From JBNARI01 sp049718765 (GTDB lineage Bacteria; Bacillota; Sulfobacillia; DUMF01), in contig JBNARI010000013.1 of the NCBI GenBank assembly GCA_049718765.1, forward strand, positions 1 through 53,538: a DNA stretch of 53,538 nucleotides, in the 5' to 3' direction. A program made the position numbers and the translations under genes. Shown piece after piece: positions 42,069 through 50,846 of the stretch. The notes below the pieces were generated by a model. The model was not told where the DNA came from and did not search any database. It saw only the letters and a program-made list of their open reading frames with translations. The number at the start of each line of letters is the position of its first letter. The stretch's first letter is position 1.

Positions 42069-42555
42069 GTTACACCCGAAAGCCAGCGCTCACCAGTTTC
42101 TCACCCAGGGACGGCCTGGAACACGTTAATCAATTCTAGTAGTATTGGCACTGGACCAGATACTACGCAGTCCAAGCTTGTGCAGATACCCACCCGACGG
42201 TCCGGCTTGTGGTCCTACGGGGTTAGCTCCTCAGATCAGACTAGCTTTCTGGATTGTTATCTCCGTTCGTGCTGCATGGGCTCTGTGTTTTGCATTGCCC
42301 AAGTACAGCGCTGCTTCACAAAACTGCCATGCAATAGGGACAACTTTACTTTTGCCAACAGTAGCTATATTCTTCCCATTAGAGCGGAACGCTGTTGGGG
42401 TACGCGGCTGGGCGCTGTGGGGGGATACTGGCAGGAATGGGGCTGGTGTCGCGCAACGGCGTGCTGGGGTAGCATGATTCCTGGGTTTATTGACAACGCA
42501 GCCCCCGCTCAGGCGTGGCAAAGCACGTAGTACTGTCGCTGGCAGGTGGCTCAAT
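42069..42555. other. Long spacer between tRNA-Thr and the NurA-like gene
   Basis: About 490 bases with no credible gene, although open frames cross it. TTGACA at 42490-42495 is a good -35 but has no matching -10. I found no repeat of the tRNA 3' end here and no integrase. It is a plausible boundary of inserted DNA, but there is no direct attachment-site evidence. Confidence 0.45.
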
Positions 42556-43710
42556 ATGCTCGACTCCGAGCAATTGGCGGAGCTCGAAAAGTGCATTCGG
42601 GCTCTGGCAGAAGCCGACGGAGAGCAGCTTGAGGAAATGCGCCGCGAAGTCAGAGGGTTAGGCGGTAGTGTGAGGCCTATTCGCCCGCGGACTACAACTT
42701 CTGTTTCACTGGTTTCTGCAGACGCTGGTGAAAACGTGGTGCAATTTGACCCCTATCTGGTTATGCCCCTTCGAGTTGTGGATTCCCATGGACAAGTTCT
42801 CTTCCTGGACGTTCTTTCGCCGTTTATGGATGTGGCCAAGTTGAACCAACGCCATCTCGATCACGGTGAAGCACGTACGCCCTTGGGGCGCTTGATGACA
42901 GATCTGGGGGTACGTACGCTGTGGGATTTGAGCCCGATGATCCCAGACCCTGGTACTCCTCGAGGAAAGGTGAATCCTAGCTGGATTAGGGTGTACAGGG
43001 ACCTCGGAGAGTGGGCTGCGCTGTATGAGTACCTCACGGGTCACACGTTCGTCTCGCATACCTTGGTCATCCGAGATGGGTTCCTACGTAGCAAGATCTT
43101 TGCGCGGAACTTGTTCGTCAAGATGTGGGAACGAATAGAAGATTCTTTAAGTCGGCTGAGGCGGGAAACGGGCAGGAAGGTGTTCCTCGTTGGAGTGGCA
43201 AAGCGCAGCAAGGTGATTGAGCGCTATCAATTGGCAATGTACCTGGAAGGGGTAGTTGTGCAGCCAGGGCCATGTTATGTGCAGCTTCCAAGGGAAATCG
43301 AGCAGAAAGTTTACCGCTGGGCGGAATACGCTCGGGGAGTTGGCGAAGTGGAGCATGGAGAAGAGCCCAAGTTCGTAGTGGGGACCCTATTCTTGGCGAA
43401 ATTCGGGCCGAAAAGGTACGATCCCATATGGCCAGTAGATGTGTGGAACCATCACCTCAAGAGCGGAGAGGTGGATGAAATCTTCGGCTACCTCTTGGCT
43501 GACGCACAGGCGGGTTTCCCCCGCCCGTTTTATCCTCTGTGCCTTCAGCAAGCACACGAAAAGGCCAGCCTTTCCGGACTGGACATGGAAATCTTGCAGG
43601 ACGCAGTTATCCGTGCAGCGAAGGGGTGCGTGGAGAAGGAGAAACAAGACGTGCTAGATCTCTTCTGGCTCGCTTCCAGGGCTGGAGGTGAGAAGTTCCG
43701 TGGTGGATAA
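42556..43710 (+). CDS. NurA-like nuclease
   Basis: A 384-residue protein with the RNase H-like NurA architecture: an early acidic residue in SADAG (D56), the family motif LVIRDGFLR (D174), LVGVAKRSK (about 211-219) and the C-terminal PFYPLCLQQAHEKASLSG (about 324-341). NurA is a Mn-dependent single- and double-strand nuclease that works with the HerA hexamer. The N-terminus has a 40-residue helical, acidic lead. ATG 42556 follows GCAGGTGG. Its end overlaps the HerA gene by 11 bases, which fits a NurA-HerA complex. Metal ligands are assigned by pattern only. Confidence 0.8.
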   Translation: MLDSEQLAELEKCIRALAEADGEQLEEMRREVRGLGGSVRPIRPRTTTSVSLVSADAGENVVQFDPYLVMPLRVVDSHGQVLFLDVLSPFMDVAKLNQRHLDHGEARTPLGRLMTDLGVRTLWDLSPMIPDPGTPRGKVNPSWIRVYRDLGEWAALYEYLTGHTFVSHTLVIRDGFLRSKIFARNLFVKMWERIEDSLSRLRRETGRKVFLVGVAKRSKVIERYQLAMYLEGVVVQPGPCYVQLPREIEQKVYRWAEYARGVGEVEHGEEPKFVVGTLFLAKFGPKRYDPIWPVDVWNHHLKSGEVDEIFGYLLADAQAGFPRPFYPLCLQQAHEKASLSGLDMEILQDAVIRAAKGCVEKEKQDVLDLFWLASRAGGEKFRGG

Positions 43711-45841
43711 GCCGCTCATTGAACACAGCCAGGTAATTGGAATTTTTCGGGGTTTTAGTGAGGGGGGCCTGGAGTTTCACGCTGACCTCGTGCTTCCGTA
43801 CCGGTCTGAGTACCAGTACATTCCCATGCACGGTCAGTTTGTTTTAGTGCAGCTCGCACACGAGAATGAAGCTGTTTTGGGGCGGATTACCTCTCTGCGT
43901 TCCGAGGGCAGGCTGGTTTCCCCAGAAGGGGAAGACTATAGCATTCGGATTGTTACCCAAGGCCAGCTATTCCCGGAGGACCTTCGGGAACAGTACTTGA
44001 AGTACAGGGTGAACATCCGCGTCCTTGGCGTCATCCGCCAGGGAAACAATGGTGAATTCACCTTTGTGCCTTCCCACAGGCGCCTGCCACACGTTGGCAG
44101 TCCGGTTGCCTTTCCTGACACTCGCATCGTGCGGTACATTGCTGGTCATGACGGCCCAGGTGCAGAACTTGGCTTCCTTGCCATGGGCGAGTTCATCTGG
44201 GGGAGAGAGGGCACCACAGTCGACAGCAGGCTGGAGGGCTTGGAGTCCAACATGCAGGTTATAGAACCCCGAGTCATTGTGCGTTTTTCTGTTGACAACC
44301 TTGTATCCCGGCGAACGTTCGTTTTTGCCCGGGCTGGCTTTGGTAAATCGAACCTTGTAAAACTGCTCTTCTCGGAGCTTTACCGGGAAACGCCGACGGT
44401 CAAGAAACGCGGCGAGAGACGGGTGCCCGTTGGCACAATCATATTCGACCGGGAAGGCGAGTACTTTTGGCCCGACGATAAGGGGAGACCAGGGCTTTGC
44501 GACGTGCCTCATCTGCAAAGCCAGCTTGTGGTGTTCACTTGCCGCGAGCCACCTTCCGCCTTCTATGGATCGTTTGTGGCTGGGGGGATCAAGCTTGATA
44601 TCCGGCGATTGCCTGCCTCGACGGTGGCTTCGATTGCGCTTTCACCAGAAAGGCAAGACCAGCAAAACGTGCGAAAGATAAAAGGTCTTTCTGCTGGTCT
44701 ATGGAAGGAACTGGTAGACCTCATTTACAGATATGGGAACGGGGCCGAGCTGATGGAGGTTAAGAGGATTCTTAACTTGGACGCTCAGGCAGGAGATGCG
44801 GAGGCAATTGCAGCGCGCAGCAACATGACTACGATAGTTAACATGCTCCATGACCCAAACAGCCGATTGCTTGATCTTCTAACCAGCGCGCTGGCTTTGG
44901 GAAAACTTTGTGTGGTCGACCTTTCCCAGTTTTCGGGAGAAGCAGCGTTGGCAATTTCAGGGCTGATGCTTCAGTACTTGTTCGATCACAACCAACGTGA
45001 GTTTACAAAACGGGAGGCTGCCACAATCCCTGTAATCGCCGTGTTGGAAGAGGCCCAGAGTGTGTTAGGTCAAGGGCATGTGGGCGGGAACAACCCGTAT
45101 GTAGTTTGGGTGAAAGAAGGGCGAAAGTACGACCTTGGAGCTGTTATTATCACTCAGCAGCCTGGTAGCATTCCAGACGAGCTGCTCAGCCAGGGCGATA
45201 ACTGGTTCGTCTTTCACCTCCTTGCAGCTGGAGACCTCAAGGCCATTCAGCGGGCCAACGCGCACTTCAGCGAGGACCTGTTGAGTTCCGTCCTAAATGA
45301 GCCCATTGCCGGACATTGCGTGTTCTGGTCTAGTGCTGGTGGGAAGCCTTTCCCGCTTCCAGTGCGGGTACTGTCGTTCGAAAGGGTTTACCCGATGCTT
45401 GACCCCCACTACAATCGGCAAGAAGTGTCCACTTGTGTTGGTTCTATAGGAATACCGGCAGTGGAGCCGTCAGGGGACGGGGAGGAGGAAAGGTATGAAG
45501 CCCTGGGGACAAGTGACAAGCCGGATTACCTCACTTCATTGCAGGACCAGGCCTTGCAGCGCCTGCGCGGTGATGCCAGGTTTACCACACCGTTGCGAAA
45601 GGAGGGACAAATTGCCTGGGGGAAAGTTGTGGGCTTGCTGCAAGAACATATCACGAGAATAGACGGGAGTATCAGCCAGCCAAATACCGTGGCCAAAGAT
45701 CTGGTACGTGTAGCCCTTGACCGATTCTTTGGGCTGGAAAGCGCTGGCCGGTGGCGTACTGAGAGGGTTAATGGCAAGTTGGTGATCATCGTGAGCAAAG
45801 ACAGCCTGGACGAGTTTTTCGAGACCGAGGACTTTCAGTGA
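43700..45841 (+). CDS. HerA-like FtsK-superfamily ATPase
   Basis: A 713-residue HerA-like DNA translocase. An N-terminal beta-barrel (HAS-type, about 1-130) precedes the ATPase core with Walker A RAGFGKSN (211-218), the DREGEYF segment (250-256), Walker B VIAVLEEAQ (445-453) and an ITQQPGSIP sensor stretch (about 484-492). After about residue 580 there is a C-terminal extension of some 130 residues (from VEPSGDGEEER) that looks like a separate small domain. GTG 43700 has GGAGGTG nine bases upstream; GTG 43688 is also in frame. It should power DNA pumping into or past the NurA nuclease. Confidence 0.85.
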   Translation: MVDKPLIEHSQVIGIFRGFSEGGLEFHADLVLPYRSEYQYIPMHGQFVLVQLAHENEAVLGRITSLRSEGRLVSPEGEDYSIRIVTQGQLFPEDLREQYLKYRVNIRVLGVIRQGNNGEFTFVPSHRRLPHVGSPVAFPDTRIVRYIAGHDGPGAELGFLAMGEFIWGREGTTVDSRLEGLESNMQVIEPRVIVRFSVDNLVSRRTFVFARAGFGKSNLVKLLFSELYRETPTVKKRGERRVPVGTIIFDREGEYFWPDDKGRPGLCDVPHLQSQLVVFTCREPPSAFYGSFVAGGIKLDIRRLPASTVASIALSPERQDQQNVRKIKGLSAGLWKELVDLIYRYGNGAELMEVKRILNLDAQAGDAEAIAARSNMTTIVNMLHDPNSRLLDLLTSALALGKLCVVDLSQFSGEAALAISGLMLQYLFDHNQREFTKREAATIPVIAVLEEAQSVLGQGHVGGNNPYVVWVKEGRKYDLGAVIITQQPGSIPDELLSQGDNWFVFHLLAAGDLKAIQRANAHFSEDLLSSVLNEPIAGHCVFWSSAGGKPFPLPVRVLSFERVYPMLDPHYNRQEVSTCVGSIGIPAVEPSGDGEEERYEALGTSDKPDYLTSLQDQALQRLRGDARFTTPLRKEGQIAWGKVVGLLQEHITRIDGSISQPNTVAKDLVRVALDRFFGLESAGRWRTERVNGKLVIIVSKDSLDEFFETEDFQ

Positions 45842-45850
45842 GCGAGGGAT

Positions 45851-46936
45851 TTGAGTTTTGCTATGCTTCTGCGTGCCTGCCCTTACTACACCATGTTTCC
45901 CCTGGACTTCCCCATTCAACACCTTCAGAAAGCTCACCCTGGGCAATGGGTGCTCGACCCGTTCTGTGGCCGTGGCACCACCCTATATGCGGCTAGATTA
46001 TTGGGACTTCCTGCTTCTGGAGTGGATGTTAGCCCCGTGGCAGCAGCGATTGCCGATGCCATGCTAGCATGTTCTTCTAGCGAGGCGGTGGTTGAGGCAT
46101 GCATTTCCCTTTTGCGGCGAGCCGGCCAACCATGTGATGTGCCCGAGGGGGAGTTCTGGGAGTTAGCTTACCACAGGAGCACGCTTAGGGACCTATGCTC
46201 CCTTCGGGAAGCCTTTTTGGCCAATGGTGAGTTAGATCCATCACACCGCCTGCTACGCCTCATTCTGCTGGGGCGCCTGCACGGCCCATTGCGCAGACGC
46301 TACCCAACCTACTTTTCCAATCAGATGCCTCGCACTTATGCCCCAAAGCCTGCGTACGCTGTGCGCTACTGGAGGCAGCGAGGGCTTGTAGCGCCAGAGG
46401 TCGATGTGATCGAAGTGGTGCGGCGCAAGGCTCCTGATTACATCAACCCGGATCTGCCACCTGTGGACGGAGCCGTGGCACTGGGTGACAGTCGCACGTA
46501 CGACTTTATGAAGCTTGGGGGTCCGTACTCTTGGGTAGTGACCTCACCGCCTTATTACGGGATGAAGACCTACGTTCCCGATCAGTGGCTGAGACGGTGG
46601 TTTTTGGGAGGGTCGGCAGCTGTACCTTACGAGTACGATGGGCAAGTGGGAAGTAACGGCCTGGCTTCCTTCACTAGCGCGCTACGGGACGTCTGGAAAA
46701 ACGTGGCGATGGCGTGCGTGCCAGGTGCCACGCTAGTCATCCGCTTTGGGGCTCTGCCTTCTTGTGAAGTGGATCCGGTGTGGCTGTGCCTGGAAACGCT
46801 GAGGGATACTCCATGGAAAGTGATAGGAATTGCCCCTGCAGGCAACCCAGAGAGAGGAAGGCGGCAGGCCCGCCAGTTTGGCAGAAAGGTTGGGAACCCT
46901 GCGAAGGAAGTGGATGTAATCGCCTGCATGCCGTAG
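45851..46936 (+). CDS. DNA methyltransferase (N4-cytosine or N6-adenine) with motif I before TSPPY
   Basis: A protein of about 360 residues with the SAM-binding motif DPFCGRGTT (36-44) and the catalytic motif TSPPYYG (231-237), so it methylates an exocyclic amino group of DNA. TSPPY is typical of N4-cytosine enzymes but also occurs in N6-adenine ones. Beta-class enzymes usually have the catalytic motif first; here the order is reversed, with a probable target-recognition region between them (about 100-205, including YFSNQMPRTYAPKPAYAVRYW). The start is uncertain: TTG 45851 is only two bases from GAGGG, ATG 45863 fourteen. It follows the HerA gene by nine bases. No cognate restriction enzyme gene is present. 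Confidence 0.82.
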   Translation: MSFAMLLRACPYYTMFPLDFPIQHLQKAHPGQWVLDPFCGRGTTLYAARLLGLPASGVDVSPVAAAIADAMLACSSSEAVVEACISLLRRAGQPCDVPEGEFWELAYHRSTLRDLCSLREAFLANGELDPSHRLLRLILLGRLHGPLRRRYPTYFSNQMPRTYAPKPAYAVRYWRQRGLVAPEVDVIEVVRRKAPDYINPDLPPVDGAVALGDSRTYDFMKLGGPYSWVVTSPPYYGMKTYVPDQWLRRWFLGGSAAVPYEYDGQVGSNGLASFTSALRDVWKNVAMACVPGATLVIRFGALPSCEVDPVWLCLETLRDTPWKVIGIAPAGNPERGRRQARQFGRKVGNPAKEVDVIACMP

Positions 46937-47581
46937 CCCCAGCCTGTGGAGTTACAGGCTGCTCGGTTGGTTGAAGGCCGTGAGTGTAGCTGGGCTGATG
47001 GTGTTTGAGTGTCGGGTCCACAGCTGCTGTAAGGGAAGGTCTGGGGTAACTAGCGCTGTTGGAAGGGGTGAACTTGAGACGCATTCCCGTCAGAAAGATA
47101 ACTGTGTTCGGCAATACAGTCCGCGTTGGTCCTGTGGCCCATCGCATTTGCCGCATTGTACACTTGGAACAGCCGGGCTGGCAACTGCGGCCGCACAAGA
47201 GAGCGATCGTTAGCCGCTCTCCGAGAGAGATACCCAAAGCTCCCACTGGAATCGCTGCCGGGTAACCTGCTCCTGTGGCACAGCTCCAACTTCCCTCTCT
47301 GACATGATGTATCAGTAACCTTCATGATCTTTAGCCGAATTCCTGGAAGGAGCGATCAAGCTGGCTGTGGCGATTGTCTGGTATCATCCTCACAGTGGCT
47401 GCGCAAGCTCGAGAATGACACAGAAGTGGGAGAGCCAGTGGTCTCCAAGTCGTTTGGGTTCTGCCTTAGAAAAAAGTCTCAATATCCAGAAGGAATTCTC
47501 AGTATCTTGCAGAAGTTAGTGCTTAGGCGGGACGCGGAGATTACCTGCGGCCTTTGGCTTGTGAAACGGAGGGCGACATCT
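46937..47581. other. Long spacer between the methyltransferase and the DauR-like gene
   Basis: About 645 bases without a recognised gene. A short frame at about 47074-47265 would encode a basic peptide of about 63 residues, behind GGAAGGGG, but nothing in it is familiar. A hairpin with arms GAGAGCG (47199-47205) and CGCTCTC (47215-47221) lies inside that frame. Open frame also runs from 47324 into the regulator but shows no family match before 47582. Confidence 0.4.
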
Positions 47582-48235
47582 ATGCTCGCTGACATTAAGT
47601 CGATCGTGCAGCCCCTTGCAGAGACGCTCGGACCGTTGGCAGAAGTGGTACTGCATGATTTCAGCGATCTAGCGCACTCTGTTGTGGCTATTGCTGGAAA
47701 CGTGACGGGCAGACACCGTGGCGCACCCATCACTGACTTGGTCCTCGGCCGTATCAAGGCCGGTCGCTTCGAGGACATGATCAATTACGAAAACAGGCTG
47801 GAAGACGGGCGGGTCCTGCGTTCATCTACGATTTTCCTTCGGGATCAATCGGGCAAGTGCGTTGGGTGCCTATGCATCAATTTCGACATTACTCGGTTTA
47901 AACAAGCAAGGTGCTTACTTGACGCGCTTTGTGAGACCAGGAGGCTAGATGAAAACAAAGAGCAGTTTCCAAACGATGTGGCCGAAATGGCCAAGTTAAT
48001 GCTGGAAGAGGCCGTTGCTCGGATTGGTTGTCCAGTGGAGTCTATGCGAAAATGGCACAAGCTAGAGGTGGTTTCAATTCTGGAGTCCCAGGGGTTTTTC
48101 CTGATCAAAGGGAGTGTTGAGATAGCTGCAGAAACCCTCGGTGTTTCCCGGCAGACGGTGTACGCTTACCTTGAACAGATACGGGGGTCCCAATCGCCGC
48201 CCGGTGAGCGAGCCGAGTCGCCCGAAGGAGAATAA
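47582..48235 (+). CDS. DauR/YheO-like transcriptional regulator (PAS + HTH)
   Basis: A 217-residue regulator with an N-terminal YheO-type PAS domain (about 5-115: PLAETLGPLAEVVLHDFSDLAHSVVAIAGNVTGRHRGAPITDLVL, then GCLCINFDIT) and a C-terminal helix-turn-helix (IAAETLGVSRQTVYAYLEQIR). DauR represses D-arginine catabolism in Pseudomonas, and relatives often sit beside amino-acid or peptide catabolism genes. ATG 47582 has GGAGGG 8 bases upstream. It heads the deacylase-transporter-amidohydrolase run on the same strand and is probably its regulator. The ligand is not known. Confidence 0.86.
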   Translation: MLADIKSIVQPLAETLGPLAEVVLHDFSDLAHSVVAIAGNVTGRHRGAPITDLVLGRIKAGRFEDMINYENRLEDGRVLRSSTIFLRDQSGKCVGCLCINFDITRFKQARCLLDALCETRRLDENKEQFPNDVAEMAKLMLEEAVARIGCPVESMRKWHKLEVVSILESQGFFLIKGSVEIAAETLGVSRQTVYAYLEQIRGSQSPPGERAESPEGE

Positions 48236-48351
48236 CAAGGGCTTCTGTCCTTTCACTTGCGGCGGGGGGTGGTACATGACCGGATCGTCGGAAGGCTCAC
48301 TTGGACGCTGAGAGTTTGAAGGGAACTTATTGTGACTCGAGGTGTACCGGA

Positions 48352-49332
48352 ATGACACGAGTAAACGGCATCACAATTGATGAGGTGGTATACCAAGAAG
48401 AACGTCGGGTGCAAGGCTTTATTCACGTGGCAGCAAAACCTGACAACACGTGGGTGAAGTTCCCCATTGTAGTGCTGGTGGGGAAAAGGGACGGTCCCAC
48501 ATTGCTGGTGGACGCATGCACCCACGGTGACGAGTACGAAGGATGCGAAGCGATCCTGCAGGTGGTGAACTCACTTGATCTTGAGTCGCTGGCCGGCACC
48601 TTGGTTGCCATCCCTGCGCTCAACCTTGAGGCGTTTTGCGCTGGGACCAGAGCGTCCCCGGCCGATGGGAAGAACTTGAACAGGGTGTTTCCTGGCAACC
48701 CCAATTTGTTCATCACCGACAGGATCGCCCACTCTTACATGGAGCGAGTGGTTAGGCATGCCAGCTACATGATCAGCTTCCATGGGGGTGGCACGACCCT
48801 TCATTTGGAACCGCTGGTAGGGTATTTCCCATCGCCCGATCACGTTGGCAAGACCTCACGGGAAATGGCGCTGGCTTTCGGCGTGAAAGTGATATGGAGG
48901 ATGTCCAGCCTGCCCTTCGACGGTGTAAGCACCATTGAAGCCGCAAAGCTAGGGATTCCTGGGGTGCTGCCAGAAATTGGATCTCACTGCACTCGTTTCC
49001 ACGAACGCTGGAAGAACGTGTCTCTCTGTGTCAATGGCATCATGAATACCATGCGATTCCTTGGCATGGTGGAGGGAGATCTTAACCAGAGGACGGACCA
49101 TATCGAACAAGAGATGCACTACATACATACCAGTTCAGGGGGTATACACGTGCCTGTCAAGCAGGTTCTCGAACCCGCTGCCACTGGCGATGTCCTGGCC
49201 GAGGTAAAAGACGTTTTTGGAAGGCCAGTGGGCCAAGTGCGAGCGCCTTTTGACGGCATCGTGGTTGGGTACTGGAGCCTACCTGTGATCAAACCCGGCG
49301 ACTGGTCCTACCTCTTTGGTAAGCTGGTGTAG
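48352..49332 (+). CDS. Succinylglutamate desuccinylase / aspartoacylase family zinc deacylase
   Basis: A 326-residue M14-related zinc hydrolase. The metal motif is THGDEYEG (about 58-65, HxxE), NLNRVFPG is the substrate-binding NxNR stretch, and SFHGGGTTLHLEP the third zinc region. The last 60 residues form a beta-rich barrel resembling a lipoyl-like domain (GGIHVPVKQVLEPAATGDVLAEVKD), as in AstE/AspA relatives. Members remove acyl groups from N-acyl amino acids. ATG 48352 has GAGGTG upstream. It is followed by the membrane pair. Confidence 0.85.
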   Translation: MTRVNGITIDEVVYQEERRVQGFIHVAAKPDNTWVKFPIVVLVGKRDGPTLLVDACTHGDEYEGCEAILQVVNSLDLESLAGTLVAIPALNLEAFCAGTRASPADGKNLNRVFPGNPNLFITDRIAHSYMERVVRHASYMISFHGGGTTLHLEPLVGYFPSPDHVGKTSREMALAFGVKVIWRMSSLPFDGVSTIEAAKLGIPGVLPEIGSHCTRFHERWKNVSLCVNGIMNTMRFLGMVEGDLNQRTDHIEQEMHYIHTSSGGIHVPVKQVLEPAATGDVLAEVKDVFGRPVGQVRAPFDGIVVGYWSLPVIKPGDWSYLFGKLV

Positions 49333-49372
49333 ATTTGCTCGCCCAACTTGAGGTCGAGGAGAGTGATCTAAA

Positions 49373-50068
49373 GTGGAATACTTGCGAATAGCCAACAGTG
49401 GCATCATGTGGCTTTCATCCGCGGTTGTGGTTGCAATAGTTGTGGTTCAGTCATTCCTATTTGCAAGGAAGTCACTTCAGGCTGCTGAGTCAGTTGGTCT
49501 TTCTGGCCAGCAGATCCGCAGTGCGTTGAGGAGCAGCGTTATATCTTCGCTGGGGCCCTCGGTTGCTGTGGCGGTAGGAGCGGTACCACTTATAGTTGCG
49601 ATGGGGGCTCCCATCGCGTGGATGCGCCTTTCCATCATTGGGTCAGTAACTTACGAGCTCATGGCGGCTGGATTCGGCGCTAAGGCGGCAGGAGCCACCT
49701 TGGGCGGAGAAGGGATGAACGCCGTAGCTTTCGCCAACGGCGTATGGACCATGACCCTGGGCTGCATGGGATGGTTGCTGTTTACTGCGTTCTTCACCCA
49801 CAAGATGGATGGCTTTAGGAACGCCCTTGCAGGGGGGAGGAAGGCCCTCATTCCCATCATCTCGGCTGCTGCAATGCTAGGGGCCTTTGCCTACCTGGAT
49901 GCTGATCGCATACTCAGGTGGGATAAAGGGACAGTGGCGTGTATTGCTGGCTTTGTAATCATGTTCGTGTTGGTGACGATCGCTCGCAAGAGAAACATCC
50001 AGTGGCTCAAGGAATGGGCTCTGACCATATCTATGTTCGGTGGCATGTTAATTACCAGCATCGTCTAA
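49373..50068 (+). CDS. DUF5058 family membrane protein
   Basis: A 231-residue integral membrane protein with about five or six hydrophobic segments (near 12-30, 55-75, 80-100, 115-140, 155-172, 185-203). I recognise it as DUF5058-like from its start and the SLGPSVAVAVGAVPLIVAMGAPIAWMRLSIIGSV segment. GTG 49373 follows GGAGAG. The next gene encodes another multi-pass protein 16 bases later, so the two probably form one membrane complex. The neighbours suggest transport of an acylated or peptide-like amino acid; I know of no demonstrated function. Confidence 0.75.
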   Translation: MEYLRIANSGIMWLSSAVVVAIVVVQSFLFARKSLQAAESVGLSGQQIRSALRSSVISSLGPSVAVAVGAVPLIVAMGAPIAWMRLSIIGSVTYELMAAGFGAKAAGATLGGEGMNAVAFANGVWTMTLGCMGWLLFTAFFTHKMDGFRNALAGGRKALIPIISAAAMLGAFAYLDADRILRWDKGTVACIAGFVIMFVLVTIARKRNIQWLKEWALTISMFGGMLITSIV

Positions 50069-50084
50069 CGAGGGGGTCTTGAGA

Positions 50085-50786
50085 ATGGGCACCGAGGTGA
50101 AGGGCAATACTTACTCGGACGAGTTCATACCATACGTTATTCGGTGGGGGCGCCTGACAAACCTGCTTGGATTCATCACGATGTTTGGTCCAGTGCTGGT
50201 TCTGGCAGCAGTCTACGGAATCTGTCCTTCTCTTGCTACGATACTCGCTGGTGCAGTCCAGCAATGGAGTGTCAGCGGCGTTTTCTGGTTTGTGGAACCT
50301 ATCTCCTACTTTCCCATACTCGGGATACCTGGTACCTACATGGCTTTCTTAGCCGGGAATATAGCAAACCTTAGGCTGCCATGTGCGGCGTCGGCTCAAG
50401 AAGCTGCTGGAGTGGAATCCGGAACTGAGCAAGGAGCCATAATATCAACCTTGGGCGTGGCTGTGTCTGTACTTGTGAACATCGTCATCCTTGCCCTGGC
50501 AATAGTGGCTGGAGCAAGCATCATTCAGCGTCTGCCACCGAACGTCAGTAAGAGCCTGAATTACATCCTACCGGCCTTGTTCGGTGCGGTGTTTGCGCAG
50601 TTCTCCGTTGCACAGCCCAAGTTGGCTGTGGTTGCCTTCTCGATCGCCACTGTGATGACACTGCTGCTCAGGCGAGGCGTGTTTGCTTTCCTCCCTGGTG
50701 GAGGGTCTTACGTGGTCACTCTTACAGCGGTGTTTGGCACCATATTTGTGGCGAGGTTACTGCATTCCAGGGGCGCCATAAAGTGA
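50085..50786 (+). CDS. Multi-pass membrane protein, partner of the DUF5058 protein
   Basis: A 233-residue integral membrane protein with about five or six hydrophobic segments, including a long GFITMFGPVLVLAAVYGI near the start and a VLVNIVILALAIVAGASII segment. SYFPILGIPGTYMAFLAGNIANLRLPCAASAQEAAGVE is a distinctive loop with a proline-glycine turn that could line a substrate path. I do not recognise a named family. ATG 50085 has GGGGG 8 bases upstream (a TTG at 50079 is in frame). The size and spacing match its neighbour, as expected for paired subunits. Confidence 0.72.
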   Translation: MGTEVKGNTYSDEFIPYVIRWGRLTNLLGFITMFGPVLVLAAVYGICPSLATILAGAVQQWSVSGVFWFVEPISYFPILGIPGTYMAFLAGNIANLRLPCAASAQEAAGVESGTEQGAIISTLGVAVSVLVNIVILALAIVAGASIIQRLPPNVSKSLNYILPALFGAVFAQFSVAQPKLAVVAFSIATVMTLLLRRGVFAFLPGGGSYVVTLTAVFGTIFVARLLHSRGAIK

Positions 50787-50846
50787 TGGGCTGAATTTGG
50801 TGATCGGCTTACTAGCGACAAAAAAGAGGAAGGGAGTGAGTCGCAT

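Noticed and set aside
42069..42555. Searched the spacer for an integrase remnant or a second copy of the tRNA-Thr 3' end.
   Set aside because: Neither was found, so an integration event is only inferred from position.
47074..47265. Small basic frame of about 63 codons behind GGAAGGGG between the methyltransferase and the regulator.
   Set aside because: No recognisable motif, and a strong hairpin lies inside it; coding potential cannot be supported from sequence alone.
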